From assembly GCA_937873715.1 (NCBI GenBank), contig CALMYJ010000005.1, positions 124,001-188,000 of the forward strand: 64,000 nucleotides of DNA. Reading direction: 5' to 3'. The position numbers and the translations under genes were made by a program. Shown one piece after another: positions 27,342 to 36,340 of this stretch. Position 1 is the first letter of the stretch. Every line of letters starts with the position of its first letter. Under the pieces are notes generated by a model. That model was given only the letters and a program-made list of their open reading frames with translations, did no database searches and was not told the DNA's origin. This DNA is from an uncultured Chitinophagaceae bacterium. Lineage in GTDB: Bacteria; Bacteroidota; Bacteroidia; Chitinophagales; Chitinophagaceae.

Positions 27342-28082
27342 CTACCTGGTTAAATGATATAAGGCAATGCCGGTGGCTACGGCGGCATTAAGCGATTCTG
27401 CACCGCCAGTTTTTGGTATCGTAATAATTTGCTTGGCCAGTTGCAGTATGTTGCTGCTTACGCCTTTCGATTCGTTCCCTATTACAAGTATCGCTTCATG
27501 TACCGGTTGCAAACTGCGTATATCCGTACCATTTAATGCCGTAGTGTATATAGGCACTTGTTGCTGTTGCAGCCATTCCTGCAGTGCTGTATACAGCATA
27601 TTCACCCTTGCAATGCTGCCCATCGTTCCCTGCACCACTTTGGGATTATACCTGTCTGCTGTTTGCAGCGAGCATACTATATTGCTGATGCCAAACCAGT
27701 CGGCAGTGCGGATGATGGTGCCCAGGTTGCCGGGGTCTTGTATATCATCCAGCACCAGCGTAATTGAACCACGGGTTAGCACCGGCTGAGGGGCATACTT
27801 GTGTATTACGGCCAGCACCTGGGGCGCTGTGTGCAATGCCGATATTTTTTCGGGTTCAAAGTCTTTAAGCACTATTACTTCGCCGCTGTAAATTTCCTGC
27901 AGCAGGGTACCATTTTTTGTAAGCCATGCACTGGTGGCAAGCACTTGCTGGCACCGTGTGTTTTTTTGCTGCAGCAAATCCATCACTACTTTATCACCTT
28001 CGGCTATAAAAGCATTTTCTGCATCACGGTTTTTTTTGTGGTGCAAACTTTGGATATATTTGGCAAGTGGTTTACTCAGCAT
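27342..28082 (-). CDS. TrmH-family RNA 2'-O-methyltransferase
   Basis: 246 residues. An N-terminal substrate-binding domain (KKNRDAENAFIAEG) is followed by the SpoU/TrmH knot: LVLDDIQDPGNLGTIIRTADWFG, then ILVIGNESKGVS, then IPKTGGAESLNAAVATGIALY. These are the three SPOUT motifs that bind S-adenosylmethionine. It methylates a ribose 2'-OH in rRNA or tRNA; the target base is unknown. It is divergent from the TamL-like gene with 62 bases between starts. Confidence 0.93.
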   Translation of the reverse strand: MLSKPLAKYIQSLHHKKNRDAENAFIAEGDKVVMDLLQQKNTRCQQVLATSAWLTKNGTLLQEIYSGEVIVLKDFEPEKISALHTAPQVLAVIHKYAPQPVLTRGSITLVLDDIQDPGNLGTIIRTADWFGISNIVCSLQTADRYNPKVVQGTMGSIARVNMLYTALQEWLQQQQVPIYTTALNGTDIRSLQPVHEAILVIGNESKGVSSNILQLAKQIITIPKTGGAESLNAAVATGIALYHLTR

Positions 28083-28144
28083 CAGTCGTAAAAAAAATAA
28101 AGTCTTTGTTCAGGGAGTTGTTCACAAATACAGGGCAGTGTATA

Positions 28145-30541
28145 TTGAAAAATTTTTTTTTCATCATCGTTCTATTCTCATCCTGCACTATTCCTCAAAA
28201 GTATCAAAAAAACAAGCCCTTTGTTTTTAAAAATAATGTTGAAATAAAAGGGGGCGAATTTACGGCAGATGAACGTGTGGCCCTAAGGCAGCGTATGTAC
28301 ACCCTGTTGGATGATAGTGTAAAAGTGCCGGTAAAAAGTGTTTTGTTTTTGCTTACCCTGGTTAAGCGTCCGCCTGCTTACGATAGTGCTTATGCGGCAA
28401 AATCGGCCCGAAATATGAAAGCTGCATTAATACACCTGGGCTATTACAGCGCCGGTACCGATTACCGGGCCGATACCATCAAGGTTGGTAAAGAGCAGCG
28501 GGTGCATATTGATTATACCATCCGAACAGGACCGGTTACACGGATAGATACTGTTGACTGGCGTATGGGCATCCCCGAAATGCAGCAACTGGCTATTGCC
28601 AACAGCGACAAATCTTTTTTGAAAAAGCCCAATGCAATTACTAAAAACGATGTACTGTCCGAAGTGAGCCGCCTTACCCAGTTGTACCGTAATAATGGTT
28701 TTTATAAAATTGCGCTGGACAATATTAAAGTGCTTGGCGATACTACTATCGAATCGCTAACCAATATTTCAGACGATCCCTTTGAAAACCTGCGTAAGCT
28801 GGCCGAGGCCAGCCTGAAGCGCAATAAACCCACCATAAGGCTGGCAGTGGTAGATAATCCTTTGGAAGACAGCAGCCGCCTGAAACAGTATTATATCGAT
28901 AGTATTTTTATTTATCCTGATTACCCGGTGAATGGTTCCCTGGCAGTACCGTCATCAATCGATACTACGAGAAGCGGTAATGTCATCACCTGGTTTGGTA
29001 AAAAGAAACTGGTTAAACGCAGTTTTTTAAACAGCAATATTTTTATCAAGAGTGGCGAATTGTACAGCCAGGATGCGTATCATAAAACCATTAACCGTTT
29101 GTCGCAGCAGGGCGTATGGCAAAATGTAAACAGCGAAATAAGGGAGAAGCCCGATACCAACCTGCTGAATATGCTGATACAATTAGTGCCGGCAAAAAAG
29201 TTTGGTTTTGAAACAAATATCGAGGCCAGTTATTCGGCCAACAGCAATACCAATACCGTAAGTGCTGCCACTGCCGGTAACCTGCTGGGTTTTTCGGGCA
29301 ATATATCGCTGCAAAACCGCAACTGGAAAAGGCAGGGTATTAAAATGACCCATGCCATCCGTGCCGGTATAGAGCTTAACCTGAATAAAGAGCGCAGGGC
29401 TAACCAGCGCATCAACTCCAGCGAAGTGAGCTATACCAATACCATTGCTTTTCCCAAACTTATATTCCCCTTCAGGCAATGGAACCGTAAATCACTCAAT
29501 ACCCGCCAGTCGTTTATCAATACCAATGTAACGGCTACCAACCGTATTGCTTTGTTCAAACTGTTTTCACTGGGGATCAACACCGGTAACGAATTTAGCT
29601 TCAGGCCCTCCGAAAATTTTATCGTACGCACTTTAAATATTGAATACTCTAACCTGTACGACCGTACAGACGCTTTTAATCAAACACTTGAAGCCAACCC
29701 GTTTTTACGATACTCGTACAATACAGCTTTGGTAATTGGGCATAGCGTGGGTTACCTGAGGTCGTTTGTAAACTCAAAACATCCCAATAGAATCAGTAAG
29801 CTGGGGCTCAACCTCGAGGAGTCGGGCTACCTGGCATTTATCCCACTCGATAATTTTGGCATATTTAAAAACGACCTGCGCAAGTTTGTAAAATTTGATG
29901 CACAGTTTATCCGTACCATCACTTTGCAAAAATCTGAAATTGCTTTCCGTAGTTTTTTAGGCGTGGGTACACCAATTGGTAAAAAAGATACAACCCTGCC
30001 TTTTTTCAAACAGTATTTTGCCGGTGGTGCCAATAGTATGCGTGGCTGGCCCATCCGGGGTATTGGGCCCGGCTCAAGGCAACCGGCACCTTTTGGTTCA
30101 AGGTTTTTGAGCGATCGTACCGGTGATGTATATTTTGAAATGAATGCGGAATACCGCTATCATATTATGCAGCTTATTCCTAACACCCTTATTTTAAAAG
30201 GTGCTTTTTTTGTGGATGCCGGCAATGTATGGAACATGCGTAATACCAATCCTAATGGTGGTTTCGACAGCTCACAATTTTCTATCAGGAACCTGTATAA
30301 GCAACTTGGGGTGAACCTGGGTACCGGCTTCCGGCTCGATTTTAATTATGTAGTACTTCGTGTAGATTTTGGTTTCCGGTTCAAGCGGCCCGAGATTGCC
30401 GAAAATGCAGGCTGGAAAGCCCCTTCCATCGGTTTTAATGACCTCTTGAAAAAAATATTTACAAGGGGCAAAGATGACGAATACCGCATCTGGCGATACG
30501 AAAATTTCAACTTCACCATCGGCCTCAACTACCCGTTTTAG
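28145..30541 (+). CDS. tamL: TamL-like BamA/TamA-family outer-membrane lipoprotein
   Basis: About 798 residues from a TTG at 28145, chosen because it gives a short lipoprotein signal with lipobox FSSC; a longer frame would overlap the divergent gene's start. The periplasmic part has POTRA-like repeats (RTGPVTRIDTVDW, then LKQYYIDSIFIYPDYPV). The C-terminal half is a surface-antigen beta-barrel with KQYFAGGANSMRGWPIRGIGPG and a terminal FNFTIGLNYPF. Lipid-anchored TamA homologues in Bacteroidota are called TamL and help assemble outer-membrane proteins or transport lipids. No tamB is adjacent. Confidence 0.85.
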   Translation: MKNFFFIIVLFSSCTIPQKYQKNKPFVFKNNVEIKGGEFTADERVALRQRMYTLLDDSVKVPVKSVLFLLTLVKRPPAYDSAYAAKSARNMKAALIHLGYYSAGTDYRADTIKVGKEQRVHIDYTIRTGPVTRIDTVDWRMGIPEMQQLAIANSDKSFLKKPNAITKNDVLSEVSRLTQLYRNNGFYKIALDNIKVLGDTTIESLTNISDDPFENLRKLAEASLKRNKPTIRLAVVDNPLEDSSRLKQYYIDSIFIYPDYPVNGSLAVPSSIDTTRSGNVITWFGKKKLVKRSFLNSNIFIKSGELYSQDAYHKTINRLSQQGVWQNVNSEIREKPDTNLLNMLIQLVPAKKFGFETNIEASYSANSNTNTVSAATAGNLLGFSGNISLQNRNWKRQGIKMTHAIRAGIELNLNKERRANQRINSSEVSYTNTIAFPKLIFPFRQWNRKSLNTRQSFINTNVTATNRIALFKLFSLGINTGNEFSFRPSENFIVRTLNIEYSNLYDRTDAFNQTLEANPFLRYSYNTALVIGHSVGYLRSFVNSKHPNRISKLGLNLEESGYLAFIPLDNFGIFKNDLRKFVKFDAQFIRTITLQKSEIAFRSFLGVGTPIGKKDTTLPFFKQYFAGGANSMRGWPIRGIGPGSRQPAPFGSRFLSDRTGDVYFEMNAEYRYHIMQLIPNTLILKGAFFVDAGNVWNMRNTNPNGGFDSSQFSIRNLYKQLGVNLGTGFRLDFNYVVLRVDFGFRFKRPEIAENAGWKAPSIGFNDLLKKIFTRGKDDEYRIWRYENFNFTIGLNYPF

Positions 30542-30630
30542 TATCCCATCTCTTTTATCACCCTGCTTCAATCCTTTTGGCACTGATGTGTTTATCCACC
30601 AACAGGGAAGTTTTCCATTTTCCATTTTTT

Positions 30631-30651
30631 ATTCCACCGGGTGGAATTTTT
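30631..30651 (+). terminator. Intrinsic terminator after tamL
   Basis: ATTCCACC (30631-30638) and GGTGGAAT (30640-30647) form a hairpin whose right arm runs into a T stretch ending at 30651. It lies 90 bases after the tamL stop. Confidence 0.65.
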
Positions 30652-30669
30652 AAAAATTCAATCTGGTTT

Positions 30670-30692
30670 AATTAATTGATAATCAATTAATT
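30670..30692. promoter_or_regulatory. 23-bp perfect A+T-rich palindrome upstream of UpxY-like gene
   Basis: Arms of 11 bp (30670-30680 and 30682-30692) flank a single central base, with core TTGATAATCAA. It is 74 bases before the next gene. Its odd symmetry with no loop suggests a protein-binding operator rather than an RNA hairpin. Confidence 0.5.
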
Positions 30693-30766
30693 GTTTTTTG
30701 GCATGTATCTGGAAACCATACTGCCAAACGAACAAATCATTAAACCTAACCCTAAAAAAAAGAAAA

Positions 30767-31324
30767 ATGGAACGTAAATGGCATGTCATCTGCACCACAC
30801 CCGGACAAGAAAGAAAAGTAGCTGCCCAACTTACAAAAAGAGGCATTGAAAACTATTGCCCCTTTAATCGTACTGTAATTAAAAATGGCACCAGGGAAAC
30901 CAGTGAAGTGGCACCCTTATTCAAAGGCTTTGTATTTGTACAAATTTCAAATGCTCAAATTGCTTATGTACGCAGGCTGCCCTATGTAATTAATATGGTA
31001 TACTGGAGATCGAAACCAGTGGTTGTAAGTGCAGAAGAAATTGATGGTATTAAACTGATGATTGAAAGCTATACCGATATACAGTTACACCAGGTACAGG
31101 TAAACACCGATAAAAAAATGTTTGTAGAAAAAGAAACTGAAACCGATTATGGCGGTACGATGTTATCTCTAAAACACAAAGGCCTCAGTATTACATTACC
31201 ATCGCTTGGTTTTAAAATGAGTGCAAGGGTGGAAAGAAAAGGCGATCTGTTGCCCGAAGAAAGAAATGCTGCCGGCAGTTTAATACCCCGGATATTAAAT
31301 CCGCTTTATCTTTTTGGGTTTTAA
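30767..31324 (+). CDS. UpxY/NusG-like transcription antiterminator (orphan)
   Basis: 185 residues from the ATG at 30767. The N-terminal NGN domain is clear (WHVICTTPGQERKVAAQLTKRGIENYCP, then LFKGFVFVQ and VRRLPYVINMVYW). The C-terminal part, where a KOW domain belongs, is diverged but ends like UpxY proteins (ILNPLYLFGF). UpxY proteins let RNA polymerase read through long capsule operons in Bacteroidota. Here no polysaccharide operon follows; the next gene is a secreted Fn3 protein 127 bases on. The target is therefore elsewhere, or is the downstream gene (inference). Confidence 0.8.
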   Translation: MERKWHVICTTPGQERKVAAQLTKRGIENYCPFNRTVIKNGTRETSEVAPLFKGFVFVQISNAQIAYVRRLPYVINMVYWRSKPVVVSAEEIDGIKLMIESYTDIQLHQVQVNTDKKMFVEKETETDYGGTMLSLKHKGLSITLPSLGFKMSARVERKGDLLPEERNAAGSLIPRILNPLYLFGF

Positions 31325-31451
31325 TATGCTGTGCAATAGTGTTACGGTTGTATACTGTTTTTCATCAACTGGTTCTTTATAAAATTCATTTCATGATTGC
31401 TGTGGTTTTATACCTGTTGCCTGCACTGCAACTTGCGTAAAAATTAAAGCC

Positions 31452-33458
31452 ATGAAATTTATTTACACAGCAGTACTGTTGATGATAATGCTGCAGGTGC
31501 AGGCCAATACGCCTACGCAGCCTGCCACTAACCTGGGTTTTTATGCTATTGACGGCGGGGACTTCAATATTGGCTGGGCGGCCGGGAATGGTGCCCGCCG
31601 TATAATTATCGGTAAGGCAGGCAGCCCGGTTACATTTATACCCCAGGATGGTGCCAGCTACCAGGCCAATACCAATTTTGCCGACGGGCAGGAGGTAGCT
31701 CCCGGCGAATACGTTTTGTATAATAACGCCTTCTCCAGTTTTTACCTCACCGGGCTTACGGCCGCCACTACCTATTATTTTGCCGTGTTTGAATATAATG
31801 GCACCGGTGCTTCTACCGCATACCTTACACAGCATCATTTAACCGGCAGTGCCACCACTTCGGCTATGCCAACCCTGCAGGCCACCGGGGTTAATTTTTT
31901 AAATGTTACCGCCACCACGGTTACCATAAGCTGGACTAACGGTAACGGTAGCCGCAGGCTGGTGCTGGCAAAAGAAGCCGCTGCTGTGGATGTTAATCCG
32001 GTGAATAATACACCGTATACAGGCAATAGCAGTTTTGGAAACGGCGCCACTACCGGTAATGGTAATTATGCCGTACTGAGTGGCAGCGGCAACAGCGTGG
32101 TGGTTACCAATCTTAAAGCCGGTACGGCTTATCATTTTGCCGTGTATGAATTTAACGGTAACACCCAGCCACAATACCTGCAGCCCGGTGCAACGGCTTC
32201 CGTTACCACACGTACCATACCTACCATACCTTCATCGGCAGTAACTGTAACCAAAGCTGATGGCAAAGCACTTAGCCTTGCATGGACTAACGGTAATGGA
32301 CAGCGCAGGATAATTGTTGCCAAAAAAGGCAGTGCCGTTACCGCAGTGCCGGTCAATAACAGCGTGTATGCAGCCAGCAGCATTTTTGGAGCCGGACACC
32401 AGCTTGCTGCCGGGGAGTATGTAGTGTTTGATGATAATTTTCATGCTGCAACCATATCCGGGCTCACACCCGGTTCGGAATATTTTTTTAAGATTTATGA
32501 ATATGACGGCGGCACAGGTACCGCCACCTATTTAACGAGCGCCTCCGGAACTGTAAGTGGCAGCACCATCAATACGCCAACAGTGCAAAGCAGAGCTATA
32601 CAGGCCGCTGCCATTACTGCCCATGGTATCAGCCTGCAGTTTGCCCCGGGTAATGGCAGGGCAAGGCTTATTGTGGCACGAAAAAATGAGCCGGTGAATG
32701 TTATGCCACAGGATTTTACCGTGTACATCAGCAACGATTATGGCAAGGGTACCGATTTGGGTGATGGCAATTATGTAGTAGGTAATGCTACCGGGAATGC
32801 AGCCGGTATCCAAAACCTGGAGCCAAATACGCTGTATCATTTTGCGGTATGGGAATATAATGGATTTGAGCAGCCCATGTATTTAACCCCGGCAGCCGTT
32901 TTCAGCGCCACCACTTCTGCACCACTACCGGTAAAGCTTAGCAGCTTTAAGGCAATTACACAGCAGCAAAGCGTATTACTGCAATGGACAACGAGTATGG
33001 AACAGCACAGCAGTTATTTTGTGGTGGAGAGAAGCAGTAATGGAATACATTTTGAAACACTGCAGCAAATACAGGCTGCCGGGAACAGCAGTACGTTGCT
33101 TGAGTATAGGGCTACGGATAAAACAGCCCCCGGCGGCAAATTGTTTTACAGGCTTAAATGCGTGGATAAAGATGGCAGCTTTGAATATTCTGCCGTACAG
33201 GTGGTACAGCTACAGGTTTCTGCTGCTGTAATAAGTACTAACCCTGTTGCACACACGCTGCAGGTGATACGCACCACAGCAGTACCGGCGCTGCCGCAAA
33301 TGTGGCAGATAGTAAGTGCCGGCGGCCAGGTATTACGGGCCGGTAAAAGTTCGGGCAGCATCATCAATATTGATGTAGCTGCTTTACCGCCGGGTAATTA
33401 CTGGCTGAGGCTGCCGCAGCCCGGCAGCACAGGCACAGTAGCTTTTGTAAAACTATAA
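31452..33458 (+). CDS. Secreted Fn3-like repeat protein with T9SS sorting domain
   Basis: 668 residues with a signal peptide ending near VQANT. Four repeats of about 115 residues follow, each with a W/F-TNGNG-RR-I/LVAK start, a PVNN-Y centre, a G-YVV strand and an FAVYEYNG end. They start at roughly residues 20, 145, 260 and 380 and resemble fibronectin type III-like domains. A further domain (LPVKLSSFKA, about 490-590) is typical before T9SS tails, and the last 75 residues look like a type A sorting domain (NPVAHTLQV, then LPPGNYWLRL and FVKL). It is probably displayed on, or released from, the cell surface. Confidence 0.82.
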   Translation: MKFIYTAVLLMIMLQVQANTPTQPATNLGFYAIDGGDFNIGWAAGNGARRIIIGKAGSPVTFIPQDGASYQANTNFADGQEVAPGEYVLYNNAFSSFYLTGLTAATTYYFAVFEYNGTGASTAYLTQHHLTGSATTSAMPTLQATGVNFLNVTATTVTISWTNGNGSRRLVLAKEAAAVDVNPVNNTPYTGNSSFGNGATTGNGNYAVLSGSGNSVVVTNLKAGTAYHFAVYEFNGNTQPQYLQPGATASVTTRTIPTIPSSAVTVTKADGKALSLAWTNGNGQRRIIVAKKGSAVTAVPVNNSVYAASSIFGAGHQLAAGEYVVFDDNFHAATISGLTPGSEYFFKIYEYDGGTGTATYLTSASGTVSGSTINTPTVQSRAIQAAAITAHGISLQFAPGNGRARLIVARKNEPVNVMPQDFTVYISNDYGKGTDLGDGNYVVGNATGNAAGIQNLEPNTLYHFAVWEYNGFEQPMYLTPAAVFSATTSAPLPVKLSSFKAITQQQSVLLQWTTSMEQHSSYFVVERSSNGIHFETLQQIQAAGNSSTLLEYRATDKTAPGGKLFYRLKCVDKDGSFEYSAVQVVQLQVSAAVISTNPVAHTLQVIRTTAVPALPQMWQIVSAGGQVLRAGKSSGSIINIDVAALPPGNYWLRLPQPGSTGTVAFVKL

Positions 33459-33609
33459 ACCAGCCTTTATACCAGGGGTGCCCATGCAGGCTGTTAGCAG
33501 GCCTATAGCCGGGCATCCTTTTTTAATGTAGTTGTACAGTTTATCTTTTGGCTGAATAAGGTTATCAACGTTATTTCCCTATTTTCGCTGCTATACATCC
33601 ACTTATTGC

Positions 33610-34113
33610 ATGAAAGTAAATTTCCGCTCCTTTAAACAAAAATTCAGGCTGCACAAAAAAACATTCAGGGCTTTTATTACCCGGATTGAAAATAATCCTC
33701 CCAAAAACCTGCACCAGGTACTTGATAGCCTTGAGCCTGAAGTATGGAACGAAATTGACTGCCTGAGCTGTGGCAACTGCTGCAAAAAAATGACACCAAC
33801 TTTTTCGGTACAGGATATCAAACGCATCAGCGCACACTTTGAGATGACGCCTGCTGCATTTAAAGAAAAATGGCTCACTTATGATAAAGCCGATAAAGAC
33901 TGGCAAAATAAACAGCAGCCCTGCCAGTTTTTAAACCTCAGCGATAATAAATGTTCTATCTATGCCATCCGCCCGGACGATTGTGCCGGTTTTCCGCACC
34001 TGGCAAAAAAGAAAGCAACGGATTATATGCATATCCATAAGCAGAATATCGAATACTGCCCGGCTACCTTTAAAATGGTTGAAAAAATGAGGGCCCGGCT
34101 GCTTAAGCATTAA
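33610..34113 (+). CDS. YkgJ-family cysteine-cluster protein
   Basis: 167 residues. Cysteines are arranged as in the YkgJ/Fe-S Flp-like family: CLSCGNCCK at about residues 52-60, then CQF, C-SIYAIRP-DDCAGFPH and a late YC. The pattern suggests bound metal, zinc or Fe-S, but the function is unknown. The last four bases overlap the convergent yraN gene. Confidence 0.85.
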   Translation: MKVNFRSFKQKFRLHKKTFRAFITRIENNPPKNLHQVLDSLEPEVWNEIDCLSCGNCCKKMTPTFSVQDIKRISAHFEMTPAAFKEKWLTYDKADKDWQNKQQPCQFLNLSDNKCSIYAIRPDDCAGFPHLAKKKATDYMHIHKQNIEYCPATFKMVEKMRARLLKH

Positions 34114-34466
34114 ACGGATACATCCCTGATATGAAAATACTCCGGGTTGTTGTTTGCCGAAAGGCTGATGGCCAAAATATCAAATTGTATTCTTTTCCAT
34201 TGAGGATGCTGGTACAGGTACTGCTCAGCCGCTAAAGCCAGGTTTTCCATTTTCTTGCGGCTTACACTTTCTTCGGGCAGGCCATATTTTTGGGAGCGCC
34301 TGGCTTTTACCTCAATAAAATACAGTATATCATTTTTGCAGGCTATGATATCTACTTCCCAGTGCCCATGCCGCCAGTTTTGTTCCAGTATTTGAAAGCC
34401 CTGTTGTAAAAAATAGGCTGCTGCTAACTGTTCGCCAAGCTTACCGGTATGTATATGTTTAGGCAT
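34110..34466 (-). CDS. YraN-family (UPF0102) endonuclease-like protein
   Basis: 118 residues, usual for the family. Family motifs are GKLGEQLAAAYFLQQGFQIL, then HWEVDIIACKNDILYFIEVKARRS and a GLPEESV segment. The D-(x)-EVK arrangement is the PD-(D/E)xK-like core. These proteins are widely conserved, often near recJ or rnhB, and the biochemical role is uncertain. It is convergent with the YkgJ-like gene and 106 bases from the divergent DUF6580 gene. Confidence 0.92.
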   Translation of the reverse strand: MPKHIHTGKLGEQLAAAYFLQQGFQILEQNWRHGHWEVDIIACKNDILYFIEVKARRSQKYGLPEESVSRKKMENLALAAEQYLYQHPQWKRIQFDILAISLSANNNPEYFHIRDVSV

Positions 34467-34572
34467 AAAGTAGCAGTTTTAAGAAGCATGTGCTGCTGTG
34501 TACAACTGAAGTGTAAACAAGTGTTGCACCGCACATAATATTACCTATTTTTGCCCCAGAAAAAAAATCGTA

Positions 34573-35151
34573 ATGAAAGTTAATACATCTATACTGGTCA
34601 GTTTTATTCTTTTGGTGGTTATTGCTTCTGTATACCGTATTATACCGGGGCGTCCGTGGGGCTTTACACCGCAAATTGCTATGGCACTGTTTGGCGGCAG
34701 TATTGTAAAGGATAAAAAATTTGCTTTTTTAATGCCGCTGGCTTCCATGTTTTTATCCGACCTGCTGTATGAGTTATTATATATAAACAACCTTACTTCC
34801 ATCGAGGGTTTTTACAGCGGGCAGTGGATTAATTACCTTTTGTTTGCAGGACTTACTGCCATTGGTTTTTTCATCCAGCATAATAAATGGTTTCAAATAC
34901 TGGCAGGTTCGGTAGTGGGTGTATTCGCTTATTTCGTACTCTCTAATTTTACCGTATGGATTGGAGGAGGATTGGATATTAACAATGTGCCCTATCCTAA
35001 AACCTTTAATGGGTTGATGTATTGCTTTGCTGCTGGTTTGCCTTTTTTAAAGGGTATGCTTACCGGTACTTTATTTTTTAGTGCGGTATTGTTTGGCGGC
35101 TATTACCTGTTGCAAAAAACACAGACTTCAAAGCAAACAGCGGGAGCCTGA
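34573..35151 (+). CDS. DUF6580-like membrane protein
   Basis: 192 residues with about five to six membrane helices. The N-terminal pattern VYRIIPGRPWGFTPQIAMALFGG followed by MPLASMFLSDLLYE is typical of the DUF6580 group of putative small-molecule transport proteins. No substrate can be inferred. It is convergent with rnhA, whose stop abuts this gene's stop. Confidence 0.72.
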   Translation: MKVNTSILVSFILLVVIASVYRIIPGRPWGFTPQIAMALFGGSIVKDKKFAFLMPLASMFLSDLLYELLYINNLTSIEGFYSGQWINYLLFAGLTAIGFFIQHNKWFQILAGSVVGVFAYFVLSNFTVWIGGGLDINNVPYPKTFNGLMYCFAAGLPFLKGMLTGTLFFSAVLFGGYYLLQKTQTSKQTAGA

Positions 35152-35622
35152 TTATAGTAGTCCTGTTTCGGCTTCGTAACCTTCATCTTTTATTTTGTTG
35201 GGCCCGTCGGCAGCGGCCGTGGCCAGCCTGTCGCAGCGGTTATTCCATGGGTTGTCTGCATGGCCTTTTACCCATACAAAGCGAATGTCAAAATTTTTTG
35301 CCAGTTGAAAGTACCTGCGCCAGAGGTCGGCATTTTTTTTACCACCTTTAAAGTTTGTTTTAATCCAGTTGTTCAGCCAGCCTTTTGTAACCGCATTTAC
35401 AATGTACTGGCTGTCGGAATATACGGTTACCGGCAGTTTCCTGCTTTTTATGGCTTCCAGCCCGGCAATAACTGCCATTAACTCCATCCTGTTGTTGGTG
35501 GTATGGGTATAGCCCTGTGATAATTCTTTGCGGTGCTGGTTCCACATCAGTATAGCACCGTATCCGCCCGGGCCGGGGTTACCTCTTGATGAGCCATCTG
35601 TATATAATACAATGCCTTCCAT
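35152..35622 (-). CDS. rnhA: Ribonuclease HI
   Basis: 156 residues from the ATG at 35622, matching the length of E. coli RNase HI; the longer frame is discarded. All catalytic residues are visible: Asp9 in YTDGS, Glu47 in NNRMELMA, Asp70 in YSDSQY and Asp131 in NNRCDRLA, plus His121. The enzyme cleaves RNA in RNA-DNA hybrids in the cytoplasm. The start overlaps the stop of the upstream lipoprotein gene by one base (TAATG), so they are co-translated. Confidence 0.96.
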   Translation of the reverse strand: MEGIVLYTDGSSRGNPGPGGYGAILMWNQHRKELSQGYTHTTNNRMELMAVIAGLEAIKSRKLPVTVYSDSQYIVNAVTKGWLNNWIKTNFKGGKKNADLWRRYFQLAKNFDIRFVWVKGHADNPWNNRCDRLATAAADGPNKIKDEGYEAETGLL

Positions 35623-36320
35623 TACTGGTATTTTACCGTTTTTATCGTGGTACAAAATGGGTTAAGGTACAAATTATCGATACCCACATATTCAAAACGT
35701 TTGAAAAAAACTTTACTGAAATCGTACCCCATCATTTTGGGTTTAAAATTTTCGATAACAGAAACGGGTAGCTGCACCCGGTTATTGGTGGCTGCGGCTA
35801 TGCCTTTGTAAATTATTTCGGTACAATAGAGGCTGTCGCTGCCGGCAAGGTTAAAATAAATATCAAAAGGAGGGGAGTGGGTATAAGTGTTTTTGTACCA
35901 TTGATGGAGCTGTTTTTTTTCTGCCGGGGTAAAATTGTACCGGTGTAAACCGAAGCCGGTTTTTTGCAGGGGATTTACAAAACTGTCGAAAGGGTCTTTA
36001 CGGCATTTGCCAGAAGGGTTTTCGTTGCCGGTCATGATATGGTATACATAAAAACTGTCTTCTTCCTTAAATACTATGCCGGCATGTGAGTACAGGCGTT
36101 CCTGTTGTTGCATATTCATAAGAGCCAGGCTTTCAAAATCATCATCGCTCCGGGTTACCAGCATGGCATCTTCCAGCATGAGTGTAGCTTCCTGTACCAG
36201 CAGCATATTTTTTTTGGGGATAGAAAGGGTATTGGCCTGCCTGTTGTTGCAGCCGGTAACCAGGATGAATACCGGCAATACTGCAGTTAAAATTTTTTGT
36301 TGTAACAATGGGGTTTGCAT
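35622..36320 (-). CDS. YiiX/YebB-like (NlpC/P60 superfamily) lipoprotein
   Basis: 232 residues with a lipoprotein signal and lipobox LVTGC. The putative catalytic pair of permuted papain-like YiiX enzymes is visible: His in YSHAGIVFK and Cys in LYCTEIIYKG. Family members are predicted amidases or peptidases of the cell envelope. It lies directly upstream of rnhA in one transcript, and 20 bases downstream of a choice-of-anchor-J-like lipoprotein gene. Confidence 0.78.
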   Translation of the reverse strand: MQTPLLQQKILTAVLPVFILVTGCNNRQANTLSIPKKNMLLVQEATLMLEDAMLVTRSDDDFESLALMNMQQQERLYSHAGIVFKEEDSFYVYHIMTGNENPSGKCRKDPFDSFVNPLQKTGFGLHRYNFTPAEKKQLHQWYKNTYTHSPPFDIYFNLAGSDSLYCTEIIYKGIAAATNNRVQLPVSVIENFKPKMMGYDFSKVFFKRFEYVGIDNLYLNPFCTTIKTVKYQ

Positions 36321-36340
36321 CCGCCTGTTTCCAGGCCAGG

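Noticed and set aside
27308..27342. Possible terminator between the EEP gene and trmH
   Set aside because: The near-palindrome around ACCGGT has no loop and is imperfect, so it was not called.
31386..31838. Long minus-strand frames inside the Fn3 repeat gene and similar ones elsewhere
   Set aside because: They are antisense shadows of well-supported genes with no recognisable domain.
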